Positions 14,887-23,531 of a stretch of 64,000 nt of DNA are shown here, piece after piece. The notes under the pieces are model-generated. The model saw only the letters and a list, made by a program, of their open reading frames with translations. It had not been told where the DNA came from and searched no databases. This DNA comes from Hyphomicrobium_A sp963782555. GTDB lineage: Bacteria > Pseudomonadota > Alphaproteobacteria > Rhizobiales > Hyphomicrobiaceae. The stretch is taken from NCBI GenBank assembly GCA_963782555.1, contig CAWAKB010000001.1, forward strand, positions 682,001 through 746,000. The letters are read 5' to 3'. Numbering within the stretch: the stretch's first letter is position 1; each line of letters starts with the position of its first letter. Position numbers and translations under genes: made by a program.

Positions 14887-15471
14887 ATGATCCGCTGGAA
14901 CCGCACGCAAGCGATCTTTGCAGTGCTTCTGTCTACGGCAACTGTGCTGGGAGGCGCGATCGGCGCTGTCGCCACCACCAAAGACGAGACGCCGTTCGGC
15001 AAGCACGATCCTTGGATGCCCGAGTGGATGATGCGCGAACCGGGCGGCCCCGGGCCCATGTCGCCGACAATGGCCGCACGCATGCTGCGGCATGCGGAGT
15101 TTCTGAACTTCGGCGTGCCCAAGGCGTATGAGAACGCCCAGTCGACCGTGACCTCCAATCCCAAGGTCATCGATGAGGGCCGTGCGCTCTACCTGAAGAA
15201 CTGCGCCGCCTGCCACGGCCCCGACGGCTTGGGCGACGGCGACGCGGGCCAGTCCTTGTCGCCGTCACCGGCGGTGCTCGCCTACATGATCACGCGGCCG
15301 ATAGCCGTCGACCGCTATCTCATGTGGTCGATCTCCGAAGGCGGTGCGCAGTTCGGCTCGCAGATGCCGGCCTTCAAGGACAAGCTCACGCAGGAGGAGA
15401 TCTGGGACGTTGTCGCCTACATGCGCGCGGGCTTCCCCGGGCTGGACTTGGAGATGCCTGAGCAGAAGTAG
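14887..15471 (+). CDS. Class I c-type cytochrome, periplasmic or membrane-anchored
   Basis: From the ATG at 14887 the 194-residue protein has an N-terminal signal/anchor helix (AIFAVLLSTATVLGGAIGAV), a Met- and Pro-rich spacer, and a cytochrome c domain. This has C-A-A-C-H for covalent haem, GPDGLGDGDAG after it, and SQMPAF with the likely distal Met. The end, WDVVAYMRAGFPG, is typical of the closing helix. It should carry electrons in the periplasm. The partner oxidase or dehydrogenase is not in the window. Confidence 0.88.
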   Translation: MIRWNRTQAIFAVLLSTATVLGGAIGAVATTKDETPFGKHDPWMPEWMMREPGGPGPMSPTMAARMLRHAEFLNFGVPKAYENAQSTVTSNPKVIDEGRALYLKNCAACHGPDGLGDGDAGQSLSPSPAVLAYMITRPIAVDRYLMWSISEGGAQFGSQMPAFKDKLTQEEIWDVVAYMRAGFPGLDLEMPEQK

Positions 15472-15495
15472 CCGCTCATGACATGAGGAGGGCAC

Positions 15496-15960
15496 ATGGT
15501 CCGCGTCGTTGGCATCGACCACATCTCGCTGCGGGTCGGCGACTACGCAAAGTCGAAGGCCTTCTACGGCAAGCTCATGCCCTTCCTGGGCTTCAAGGTG
15601 CTCGACGAGTACCCCGACACGATGGGCTGGACCAACGGCAAGACCCGGCTGTGGATCGGCCAGACCGATGCCGAGGGCAAGACGCGCAAATACCGCCTCG
15701 GCGACATCGGCTTCCATCACTATGCCTTCGAGCTCGAGAGCCGCAAGGATGTCGACGCCCTGCAGGCGTTCGTGAGGAAGCTCGGCGCCAAGATCGTCGA
15801 TCCGGCGGGCGAGTACTATGACGACTACTACGCGGTGTTCTTCCTCGATCCCGACGGCCTCAAGCTCGAAGGCATGAAGTGGGGCGAGCGGCAGGCTAAG
15901 GCGAAGGCCGCGCGCAAGAAGAAGGCCGCCGCGAAAAAGCCCCGCAAGACGGCGGCCTGA
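15496..15960 (+). CDS. VOC-family (glyoxalase/dioxygenase fold) protein with Lys/Ala-rich tail
   Basis: The 154-residue protein follows AGGAGG. It starts VVGIDHISLRVGDYAKSKAFY, the VOC beta-alpha-beta-beta-beta start with a metal-ligand His in the first strand. It also has FHHYAFEL and FFLDPDGLKLEGMKW, where the last Glu is the usual third ligand. The last ~23 residues (AKAKAARKKKAAAKKPRKTA) are a histone-H1-like basic tail not needed for the fold. Probably a metal-dependent lyase, isomerase or resistance protein, but the substrate is unknown. Confidence 0.85.
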   Translation: MVRVVGIDHISLRVGDYAKSKAFYGKLMPFLGFKVLDEYPDTMGWTNGKTRLWIGQTDAEGKTRKYRLGDIGFHHYAFELESRKDVDALQAFVRKLGAKIVDPAGEYYDDYYAVFFLDPDGLKLEGMKWGERQAKAKAARKKKAAAKKPRKTAA

Positions 15961-16033
15961 GCGCGCCGTTCAGCATTTGGTGGCAAATGGGCGGCATGAA
16001 GAGGGTGTGCGCGTCCCTTCCCCGGAGGCCGAC

Positions 16034-16867
16034 ATGGATTTCCGCTCGGAGTTCGCGGTTCAACCCGGCCAGAATCTGAAGCTCAGCAAGATCGACGCCG
16101 GCTACCACGGGCCTCACGGCAGCGAGGACGAGGCCAAGGACGATCTTGATCGCTATCGAGAGGCGATCAGTAAGCTGCAGCGCACGCTCTACGGCGACCG
16201 CTCCAAGGCGCTCCTGATCGTGCTGCAGGGGATCGACGGCGCCGGCAAGGACGGAACCTGCTGGCACGTGATCAGTGCCATGGACCCGCAGGGCGTCAAG
16301 GTGACGGGCTTCAAGCAGCCGACGCCCGAGGAGGCCGCGCACGACTTCCTTTGGCGCGTGCATCCGCACGCTCCCGCCAAGGGTGAGATTGCCGTGTTCA
16401 ACCGCTCCCACTACGAGGATGTGCTGGTCGTCCGCGTACATGACCTGGTCCCCAAGCCCATGTGGGAGGCCCGCTACGACATCATCAACGCGTTCGAGCA
16501 CCTGCTCGTCGAGCAGAACGCCACCACCATCCTGAAGTTCTTCCTCTACATCTCCAAGGAGGAGCAGCTCGAGCGCTTCAAGCGGCGCCTCGACGATCCT
16601 GCGCGGCAGTGGAAGATCTCCAAGTCCGACTACACCGAGCGAGAGCGGTGGGCCGACTACATCGGCGCATTGGAGGCGGCGTTGTCGAAGTGCACCACCG
16701 CGCACGCGCCTTGGTATGTGATCCCGTCAAACCACAAGTGGTTCCGCAACCTCGCGGTGTCGCAGATCATCGCCGACACCCTGGCCGACATGCACCCGCA
16801 CTGGCCCAAGCCGACCGTCGATCTGGAGGAGATCCGCCGCCTTTACCACGGCGCCGCGGGGACTTAG
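16034..16867 (+). CDS. ppk2: Polyphosphate kinase 2 family protein
   Basis: The 277-residue protein starts at the ATG at 16034 after GGAGG. It has a P-loop GIDGAGKDGT, a Walker-B-like FNRSHYEDVLVVRVH, the lid-region arginines in RFKRRLDDPARQWKISKSD, and WYVIPSNHKWFRNLAVS near the end, all PPK2 hallmarks. PPK2 enzymes transfer phosphate between polyphosphate and nucleoside mono- or diphosphates. The single-domain size fits class I or class III. I cannot decide the nucleotide preference from sequence alone. Confidence 0.9.
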   Translation: MDFRSEFAVQPGQNLKLSKIDAGYHGPHGSEDEAKDDLDRYREAISKLQRTLYGDRSKALLIVLQGIDGAGKDGTCWHVISAMDPQGVKVTGFKQPTPEEAAHDFLWRVHPHAPAKGEIAVFNRSHYEDVLVVRVHDLVPKPMWEARYDIINAFEHLLVEQNATTILKFFLYISKEEQLERFKRRLDDPARQWKISKSDYTERERWADYIGALEAALSKCTTAHAPWYVIPSNHKWFRNLAVSQIIADTLADMHPHWPKPTVDLEEIRRLYHGAAGT

Positions 16868-17117
16868 CTCTCGGGTCGAAGTCCCGGCGCGAAGCTGCGG
16901 CGTAGCGGGCCTTCGCGTGGCAAGACGGTCGCCCTTAGGATTCGGCTTGCGGCTCATACGCCTTTCGGCGTAGGCGCGCCGTCCGTCATGACGATCTCTG
17001 TCGTTGGACGGGCGTCCCCCTTGACCTTATTCGTTGCTAGGCGCCTTGGTCCCGCTGACGCATTGTCTGGCCGGCAAGGCAACAGCCACCCCCCATTGCG
17101 GCGACACGGAGCGGAGC

Positions 17118-18161
17118 ATGAAGGTATTTCTCACCGGACATCGCGGCTACATCGGCACGGTCATGACGCCGTTGCTGCTCGAGGCTGGCCACGATGTCAT
17201 CGGCTGCGATAGCGATCTCTACGAGCGCTGCACTTTTGACGCCGGTGGCACGATTGTCGACGTTCCGACCGTCTCCAAGGACGTGCGCGATGTCGAGATC
17301 AGCGATCTCAAGGGCATCGATGCGGTCATTCACCTCGCCGCTCTTTCCAACGATCCGCTCGGCAATCTCAACCCCGAGATCACCCATTCGATCAACCACC
17401 GCGCGTCCGTCCGCCTCGCCAAGCTCGCCAAGGACGCGGGAGTCGGTCGCTTCCTGCTCGCCTCCTCGTGCAGCAACTACGGCCAGGCCGGAGACGATCT
17501 CGTCGACGAGACGGCCGAGCTCAGCCCCGTCACCGCCTATGGCCAGTCGAAGGTGTGGTCGGAGCGCGGTATCGCGCCGCTCGCCGACGACAGTTTCTGT
17601 CCAACCTATCTGCGCCCGGCTACTGCCTACGGCCTGTCGCCGCGCATGCGCTTCGACATCGTCTTGAACAACCTCGTCGCCTGGGCCGTCACCACCGGGC
17701 AGATCTATTTGAAATCCGACGGGTCGCCCTGGCGCCCCATCGTGCACATCGAGGACATCTCGCGCGCGTTCATCGCCGCGCTCGCCGCCCCGCGTGAAAA
17801 GGTGCTCAACGAGGCGTTCAACGTCGGCTCGACCACGCAGAACTACCGCATCCGCGAGATCGCCGACATCGTCGCCGAGGTCGTTCCCGGCTGCCGGCTC
17901 GAGTTTGCTCCCGATGCCGGGCCCGACACGCGCTGCTATCGCGTGAGCTTCGACAAGATCGCGCGCGTGCTGCCCGACTTCAAACCGCAGTGGGATGCCC
18001 GCAAGGGCGCCCAGCAGGTCTACGAGGCCTACCGCTCCTCCGGGCTCACGCTCGAGGAGTTCGAGGGGCCGCGTTACCAGCGCATCAGCCACATCAAGAA
18101 GCTGATCGCCGACGGCATTCTCGATAGCTCGCTGAGGCATTTGAAGCGTGCTGCGGCCTGA
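17118..18161 (+). CDS. NAD-dependent nucleotide-sugar epimerase/dehydratase (extended SDR)
   Basis: MKVFLTGHRGYIGTVM gives the GxxGxxG dinucleotide site (one Gly as His-Arg variant), followed by HLAALSND, SSCSNYG and YGQSK with catalytic Tyr and Lys, and RPATAYGLSPRMRFD. The 347-residue length is normal for extended SDRs acting on NDP-sugars. The ATG at 17118 has GGAGCGG. The 3' end overlaps the following DUF4910 gene by 14 bases, so the two are cotranscribed. It probably makes a nucleotide-sugar for the exopolysaccharide, acting at C4 or C3 of a CDP- or dTDP-sugar. Confidence 0.85.
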   Translation: MKVFLTGHRGYIGTVMTPLLLEAGHDVIGCDSDLYERCTFDAGGTIVDVPTVSKDVRDVEISDLKGIDAVIHLAALSNDPLGNLNPEITHSINHRASVRLAKLAKDAGVGRFLLASSCSNYGQAGDDLVDETAELSPVTAYGQSKVWSERGIAPLADDSFCPTYLRPATAYGLSPRMRFDIVLNNLVAWAVTTGQIYLKSDGSPWRPIVHIEDISRAFIAALAAPREKVLNEAFNVGSTTQNYRIREIADIVAEVVPGCRLEFAPDAGPDTRCYRVSFDKIARVLPDFKPQWDARKGAQQVYEAYRSSGLTLEEFEGPRYQRISHIKKLIADGILDSSLRHLKRAAA

Positions 18162-19473
18162 GCCGATCAGAGCTGAAGAGATTGGCGCCGCGCCTGCGGA
18201 CGTGGGGCGGCGCATCTACGACCTTGCTGCCGAGCTCTATCCCATCTGCCGCAGCATCACCGGCAATGGCGTGCGCCAATCGCTCGGCATCCTCGGCCGC
18301 CATATCGACATAGCGACGACCGAGGTGCCGTCGGGCACCCAGGTCTTCGACTGGACCATCCCGCGCGAATGGAATATCGCCGACGCCTACATTGCGAATG
18401 AGCGCGGTGAGCGCGTCGTCGACTTTCGTGCCTCCAGCCTGCACGTCCTCAACTACGCGACACCCGTCCGCGCCGTGCTGCCGCTCGAGGAGCTCAAAAA
18501 GCACATCTATACGCTTCCCGATCAGCCCGACCTCGTGCCCTACCGGACCTCCTACTACGAGGAGCGCTGGGGCTTTTGCATGAGCCACCGGGCGCTGCAA
18601 GCGCTGCCGCCGGGCGACTACACGGCCGTCATCAACTCGACCCTCGCAGACGGCAGCCTCACCTACGGCGAGCACGTGGTGGCGGGCGCGAGCGAGGATG
18701 AGGTGCTCTTGTCGGCGCACATCTGCCACCCGTCGCTGGCAAACGACAATTGCTCCGGTCTGGCGCTGCTCACGGTACTGGCGCAGGAGCTCGGCCGGCG
18801 CGCGGGGAAGCTCTCCTACCGGTTCGTGTTCGCGCCGGGGACGATCGGCGCCATCACGTGGCTGGCGCGCAACGAGGCGCACGTCGAGCGCATCAAGCAC
18901 GGCCTCGTCCTCTCTTGCGTGGGCGACGCCGGCGGGCCGACCTACAAGAAGAGCCGCCGCGGCGACGCTTTGATCGACAAGGCCATGGCGCACGTCCTGC
19001 GGCACGCCGCGCCCTCCGCCGTGATCGAGGACTTCAGCCCCTACGGCTACGACGAGCGCCAGTACTGCTCGCCGAGCTTCAATCTGGGCGTGGGGTCGTT
19101 CCAGCGCAGCAAATATGGCACTTTTCCCCAGTACCACACCTCGGCCGACGACCTCGACCTCATCGCGCCCGAGCACCTGGCGCAGTCCTACCGGTTGATC
19201 CTGGCGGCGATCGACATCCTGGAGAACGACCGCGTGCTGGTGAACATGGCGCCCAAGTGCGAGCCGGCGCTGGGCAAGCGCGGCCTCTATGCCACCGTTG
19301 GCGGCGACAAGACGGCGGCAGAGCGCAACATGGCCATGCTGTGGGTGCTCAATCTCGGCGACGGCCACTATTCGCTGCTCGACATCGCCGAGCGCGCGAG
19401 CATCCCGTTCGCCGCGATCGATGCGGCCGCGGTGCGCTTGGAGGAGGCGGGGCTGCTGGCCGCGCCGCGGTGA
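18148..19473 (+). CDS. DUF4910 aminopeptidase-like protein with winged-helix C-terminus
   Basis: The 441-residue protein begins at a GTG inside the end of the epimerase gene. It has YPICRSITGNGVRQSL, HICHPSLANDNCSG and SPYGYDERQYCSPSFNLGVG, the conserved blocks of DUF2172/DUF4910 zinc-peptidase-like proteins. An M28-like His-Asp arrangement and YHTSADDLDLI are followed by a C-terminal winged-helix-like segment (ILNLGDGHYSLLDIAERA-type). These proteins recur in surface-polysaccharide loci beside SDR epimerases and rfbC-like genes. A sugar-modifying hydrolase role is inferred. Peptidase activity is not shown. Confidence 0.85.
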   Translation: MLRPEPIRAEEIGAAPADVGRRIYDLAAELYPICRSITGNGVRQSLGILGRHIDIATTEVPSGTQVFDWTIPREWNIADAYIANERGERVVDFRASSLHVLNYATPVRAVLPLEELKKHIYTLPDQPDLVPYRTSYYEERWGFCMSHRALQALPPGDYTAVINSTLADGSLTYGEHVVAGASEDEVLLSAHICHPSLANDNCSGLALLTVLAQELGRRAGKLSYRFVFAPGTIGAITWLARNEAHVERIKHGLVLSCVGDAGGPTYKKSRRGDALIDKAMAHVLRHAAPSAVIEDFSPYGYDERQYCSPSFNLGVGSFQRSKYGTFPQYHTSADDLDLIAPEHLAQSYRLILAAIDILENDRVLVNMAPKCEPALGKRGLYATVGGDKTAAERNMAMLWVLNLGDGHYSLLDIAERASIPFAAIDAAAVRLEEAGLLAAPR

Positions 19474-19482
19474 GGCCTTCGC

Positions 19483-20013
19483 TCAGGCCGCGAGCCGCGC
19501 CCACGACTTGTCGCGCTCGGAGATCACCGTGACCGGGAACGGCCATTTGATGCCGATGGTCGGGTCGTCGTAGCTGATACCCGTCGAGGCGGAGGGCTCG
19601 TAGAAGGCGGAGATCAGGTAATTGAGCTCCGCGCGATCGGTAAGCGTCTGGAATCCGTGCGCAAAGCCGGCGGGAACGTAAAGCTGATGTGCGTTCTCGG
19701 CGGACAGCTCGAAGCCTTGCCACTTGCGGTAGGTGGGAGAGCCGGGCCGCAGATCGATGATGACGTCGTAGATTGCGCCGGCGATGCAACTCACGATCTT
19801 TACCTCGGTGTGCGGCGCCGTCTGGTAGTGCATCCCGCGCAGCGTGCCCTTGCGTGCCGAAAAGGAGCGGCTGTGCTGCACGAAGGTTGTCTCCAGCCCG
19901 TGCTCCGCGAAGTCGCGGGCGCAGAAGGTGCGGACAAAGTAGCCCCGCTCGTCGCGGATCGGCTCGGGCTCCAAAAGCCACGCGCCGGCTAAGCTCGTCT
20001 CGATGAAGCGCAT
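19483..20013 (-). CDS. rfbC: dTDP-4-dehydrorhamnose 3,5-epimerase family (RmlC/RfbC-like)
   Basis: The 176-residue protein has RDERGYFVRTFC, RKGTLRGMHYQ with the catalytic His, EVKIVSCIAGAIYDVIIDLR and PAGFAHGFQTLTDRAEL, all RmlC cupin motifs. The end has YDDPTIGIKWP, carrying the conserved Asp. RmlC epimerises C3/C5 of dTDP-4-keto-6-deoxyglucose, but relatives act on CDP-sugars. It converges with the DUF4910 gene (9-base gap). No rmlA, rmlB or rmlD is in the window, so the rhamnose pathway is incomplete here, and a role on the CDP-sugar made by the 46917 gene is possible. Confidence 0.88.
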   Translation of the reverse strand: MRFIETSLAGAWLLEPEPIRDERGYFVRTFCARDFAEHGLETTFVQHSRSFSARKGTLRGMHYQTAPHTEVKIVSCIAGAIYDVIIDLRPGSPTYRKWQGFELSAENAHQLYVPAGFAHGFQTLTDRAELNYLISAFYEPSASTGISYDDPTIGIKWPFPVTVISERDKSWARLAA

Positions 20014-20399
20014 GCGCCCTCAGGGCTGTCGGCTGGGATCGGCGTGAGGAAACTAGCACCGGCCCCTGCCGTTTAGGGACCTCTCCTTTTAAATCGTGCT
20101 TTCTGCTGGCGAGGCGGCTTTTCCACAGGCGCGTGCCGGTGGTTCGCGGCGCGGAGCCCGGCGGGCGCCTACCACCCGCGAGGTAGCGGCACCGCTTTCG
20201 GGGGAGGTAAGGCCCCGGACCACGCACATGCAGCATATAAATCGTATGCGCAAAAGCCATAGAGACAGGGCTTCACGCAACCGACTAAATTGAACGCGTC
20301 GGCCTTTCCGTGAGTGGGCAACCGCACTCTGTAGACGTGAGCGTGGCGGCGGAGCCAGTCGCGGAGGGAGCGGGTTTCTGCTCAACGGGGTTACCAGCC
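20014..20399. other. Intergenic region between divergent rfbC and glycosidase genes
   Basis: No gene seen. It contains the small inverted repeat GCATA-N7-TATGC at 20233-20249 within an AT-rich stretch, a plausible operator or promoter site, and a GC-rich segment at 20115-20215. Confidence 0.4.
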
Positions 20400-22334
20400 A
20401 TGCCAGCACCACGTCTCATCGCGATCGCGCTTTGCGCAGCCGTCGCAGTTTTCACGGCTCCGGCGCAGGCGGCCGCGCCGCAACAGGCCGACATCATGTG
20501 GGGGGTCAACGGCCATCCACTGGTTTCCTATCCAGGCGTCTCGTTCGCAGAGCAGCTCGATGCCGTGCGCGATCTGGGAATGACCTCCTACCGCGTCGAC
20601 GTTCCCGACACGGGCTACATTGCCGCCTTGCAGGAGTTGGTCGGTCAGGCGCACGCCCGCGGGATCACAATTCTGCCGGTGGTGACACCGGGCTTCGATC
20701 TCGAAAAGGAATCGGCCGAGTCGCTGGAAAAGGCGGCTTACGGGCTCGCCTTCGCGCTGGTGTCGAGCTTCAAAGGGCAGATCCCGGTGTGGGAGCTCGG
20801 CAACGAGATGGAGAACTATGCCATCATCCAGCCCTGCGAGATGCAGGACGACGGCAAGCAGTACAGCTGCTCTTTCGGGCCTGCGGGCGGCCGCTCGCCG
20901 CTGGAATACTTCGGTCCCCGCTGGAAGAAGGTGAGCGCCGTTCTGAAGGGATTGACCCGGGGGGCGCATGCCGCCGATCCGAGCGTGAAGCGTGCCGTCG
21001 GCACGGCCGGCTGGGGCCATATCGGCGCGTTCGAGCGCATGAAGGCCGACGGCATCGATTGGGATATCTCGGTGTGGCACATGTTTGGGGAGGGCCCCGA
21101 ATGGGCCTTCAAGGAGCTTGCCGCATACAAGAAGCCGATCTGGGTCACAGAGTTCAACAATCCCTACGGCAGCCAGAAGAGCAAGGAGGAGCAGGTCCAG
21201 GGGTTGATGCGGACGATGTCCCAGCTGACCCAGTTGCAAAAGGACTACGACGTCGAGGCCGCCCACATCTACGAGCTCATGGATGAGCCCTATTGGAAGG
21301 GCTTCGAGGCGCACATGGGCCTCATCGGGATGACGAAGGACGGCAAAAACAAGTGGAAAGCGGCCGAGAAGAAGCCTGCATACCTGGCGGTCAAGGAGCG
21401 GCTTAGCCACGGCGACGCCAGGCCGCCGCGCGAGATCGCCATTCGGCGCGAATGCGAGATGGCACCAGCGGCGGATGGGGAGACACTCGCATCGAATGAC
21501 GTGATCACGTACGCCTACTGCCTCGTCCTCGGCCGCGAGCCCGATGGTGCCGGCGCTTCCAGCTATGCATCCAGCATGGCGGGCGGAATGACGGTTGGCG
21601 AGCTTCTGATCGACATGCTCAACAGTGACGAGTTCTCGTCGCTCTATGACGTGCCTCAGCTCACGAAGAGCGAGTACGTCACATTGATGCATCGCCTCCT
21701 GCTCGGAACCGATCCGACCGAAGCCGCGCTCAAGAAGGCCGTGGCCGATCTCGAAGGCAACAAGGCGCTGGCCGACCTGCAACGAGAGCTGATCCAGTCC
21801 GAGGCGTTCCGATCGGCTCATCCCAGCCTCTCCGATAAGTCGAAATCGGCCGCGGTGACGACGGGTACGACAACGGGGTCCCTCGGCAAGCCCCAGGTGC
21901 ATCGCAATTGCGACTACAGCACGTTGCACCGTCCGCTCGAGTTCGAGAGGGGGCAGGTGATCTACAGTTACTGCCTGGTGCTCGGCCGTTGGCCCGACAT
22001 GCTCGGGCTCAAGCAATGGACGGCCGAGCGGCGCAACGGGCTTGGGCTCGAAGACTTCCTGTCAAGAGTTCTGCAATCCGACGAATTCACCAACAAGTAC
22101 CGGACGGACGAGCTCGACAACGCCGGATTCACTACGTTGCTCTATCGGCTCCTGCTGAATCGGGATCCGAATGATAAGGAGCTCAATAGCTGCGTATCGA
22201 GCCTTGATTCCGGCAAAACGAGCCGCGCGCAGCTCGGAGAGAGCATCTTCGCGTCAACTGAATTCCACCAGAAGCAAGAGGCGCTGTACACGGCAACAAT
22301 GCCGAAGAAGCTCGGCGCCCAGGCGCCTCAATAG
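20400..22334 (+). CDS. Secreted glycoside hydrolase (GH5/GH39-like clan A) with two DUF4214-like domains
   Basis: From the ATG at 20400 (644 residues) there is a signal peptide cut near AQAAA. A TIM-barrel glycosidase follows with WELGNEMENY (acid/base Glu136 after Asn) and WVTEFNNPYG (nucleophile Glu250), the clan-A retaining pattern. After residue ~370 come two copies of a ~60-residue helical unit, each starting with a tyrosine and CLVLGR-x-PD and containing L-x-SDEF, as in DUF4214. Such units occur in secreted and surface proteins. In an EPS locus this protein likely trims or cleaves the polymer, or releases it from the cell. The linkage specificity is unknown. Confidence 0.85.
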   Translation: MPAPRLIAIALCAAVAVFTAPAQAAAPQQADIMWGVNGHPLVSYPGVSFAEQLDAVRDLGMTSYRVDVPDTGYIAALQELVGQAHARGITILPVVTPGFDLEKESAESLEKAAYGLAFALVSSFKGQIPVWELGNEMENYAIIQPCEMQDDGKQYSCSFGPAGGRSPLEYFGPRWKKVSAVLKGLTRGAHAADPSVKRAVGTAGWGHIGAFERMKADGIDWDISVWHMFGEGPEWAFKELAAYKKPIWVTEFNNPYGSQKSKEEQVQGLMRTMSQLTQLQKDYDVEAAHIYELMDEPYWKGFEAHMGLIGMTKDGKNKWKAAEKKPAYLAVKERLSHGDARPPREIAIRRECEMAPAADGETLASNDVITYAYCLVLGREPDGAGASSYASSMAGGMTVGELLIDMLNSDEFSSLYDVPQLTKSEYVTLMHRLLLGTDPTEAALKKAVADLEGNKALADLQRELIQSEAFRSAHPSLSDKSKSAAVTTGTTTGSLGKPQVHRNCDYSTLHRPLEFERGQVIYSYCLVLGRWPDMLGLKQWTAERRNGLGLEDFLSRVLQSDEFTNKYRTDELDNAGFTTLLYRLLLNRDPNDKELNSCVSSLDSGKTSRAQLGESIFASTEFHQKQEALYTATMPKKLGAQAPQ

Positions 22335-22427
22335 GTCCAGGCTAGTCGGAAAGACACAAAAGCCATGTGCGCAATTGGGCTGGCGCCCTCACTCGATTCG
22401 CCAGAGGATCTCCGAGAAGGAGCCTCA

Positions 22428-23312
22428 ATGCGCATCGCGGTAGGTATTGCGACTGCGGGAAGAGCCGCGATCCTAAGCGAGGCGCTACTGGAGATCGCAA
22501 AGCAGGCGCGCGCTCCGGACGTGGTCATCATCTGTCCTACGGGCTCGGGCGATGTCGATCACGAGCTTCTCAAAACGCTGCCCTACACGACCAGGATCGT
22601 TTCGAGCGCGCCCGGTCTTACGCATCAGCGCAATGCAATCCTGCGCGCAATCTATGACCATGACGCCGTCGTATTCTTTGACGACGACTTTTTTCCCTCG
22701 CCCAACTATCTTGCCAACGTAGAGGCCATTCTGCGACGCGACGGCGACGTGGTCGTCATCACCGCCGGCACCCTCATCGAGGATGGCATCAACGGTCCGG
22801 GGCTGACACCTGAGCAAGCGCGAAAGTGTATCTGGGCTGTTCCTGCGCCGATCGAAGCCGGAAGCATACGGCCGGACTACGGTGCCTATGGCTGCAACAT
22901 GGTGGTTCGACTTGCCCCGGTGCGCGACCACCAGCTTGCGTTTGACGAACGCCTGCCGCTTTACGGCTGGCAGGAGGACATAGATTTCAGCCGTCAGATG
23001 GCGAGGTGGGGAGGGGTTATCCGCGCCGAGGCGTTGACCGGCGTGCACTTGGGGGTCAAGCGTGGGCGCACATCCGGCCTCAGATTCGGTTACTCTCAGG
23101 TGGCCAATCCGATCTTTCTGATGCGCAAGGGAACAGTCTCGCTCTCATTTGGCGGCCGCACCATGGTGCGCAATCTGCTGGCCAACGCGGGACGCTCGCT
23201 GCGGCCCGAACCCCATGTCGATCGGGTTGGTCGCCTCAAAGGGAACATGCTTGCCCTTCTCGATCTTGTGCGCGGGCGGCTGCATCCCGGGCGGATCTGC
23301 GAATTCGACTAG
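22428..23312 (+). CDS. Glycosyltransferase family 2
   Basis: The ATG at 22428 follows AAGGAG. The 294-residue protein starts MRIAVGIATAGRAAILSEAL, with an IICPTGSGDVDH strand, HQRNAIL and the metal-binding FFDDDFFP, which is the DxD region of a GT-A fold. A later LYGWQEDIDFSRQM supplies the ED acceptor-base motif of GT2. It transfers a sugar from a nucleotide donor to the growing EPS repeat unit on the inner face of the membrane. The donor is unknown. It is upstream of the Cys-rich duplicated-domain gene and two more transferases on the same strand. Confidence 0.85.
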   Translation: MRIAVGIATAGRAAILSEALLEIAKQARAPDVVIICPTGSGDVDHELLKTLPYTTRIVSSAPGLTHQRNAILRAIYDHDAVVFFDDDFFPSPNYLANVEAILRRDGDVVVITAGTLIEDGINGPGLTPEQARKCIWAVPAPIEAGSIRPDYGAYGCNMVVRLAPVRDHQLAFDERLPLYGWQEDIDFSRQMARWGGVIRAEALTGVHLGVKRGRTSGLRFGYSQVANPIFLMRKGTVSLSFGGRTMVRNLLANAGRSLRPEPHVDRVGRLKGNMLALLDLVRGRLHPGRICEFD

Positions 23313-23531
23313 CCGCCGCTCCGATGAGGGCGGCTGGACGAACGGTGCCGGTTAACCGGTGTTTCTCCAGGGCGGCCCTCCTCGCGCCTAGAACCTATCC
23401 GAAAGGCGTAGCTTTACCCTTGGGGGCGCGGCGGCCGGGATCTGAAGATCCATGACATCCTACGATTGAGCGTCTTTCCCCTTTGCCCCGCCGCCGATAT
23501 TCGTGGGCCACCATCGTTGGAGGAATTTGGC

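Noticed and set aside
16955..16975. Hairpin TACGCC-TTTC-GGCGTA after ppk2
   Set aside because: Short stem without a T-run; may be chance in GC-rich DNA.
20391..22016. Long minus-strand frame (541 codons) opposite the glycosidase gene
   Set aside because: Arg/His/Leu-rich antisense shadow of a gene with clear catalytic motifs on the plus strand; no ribosome site.
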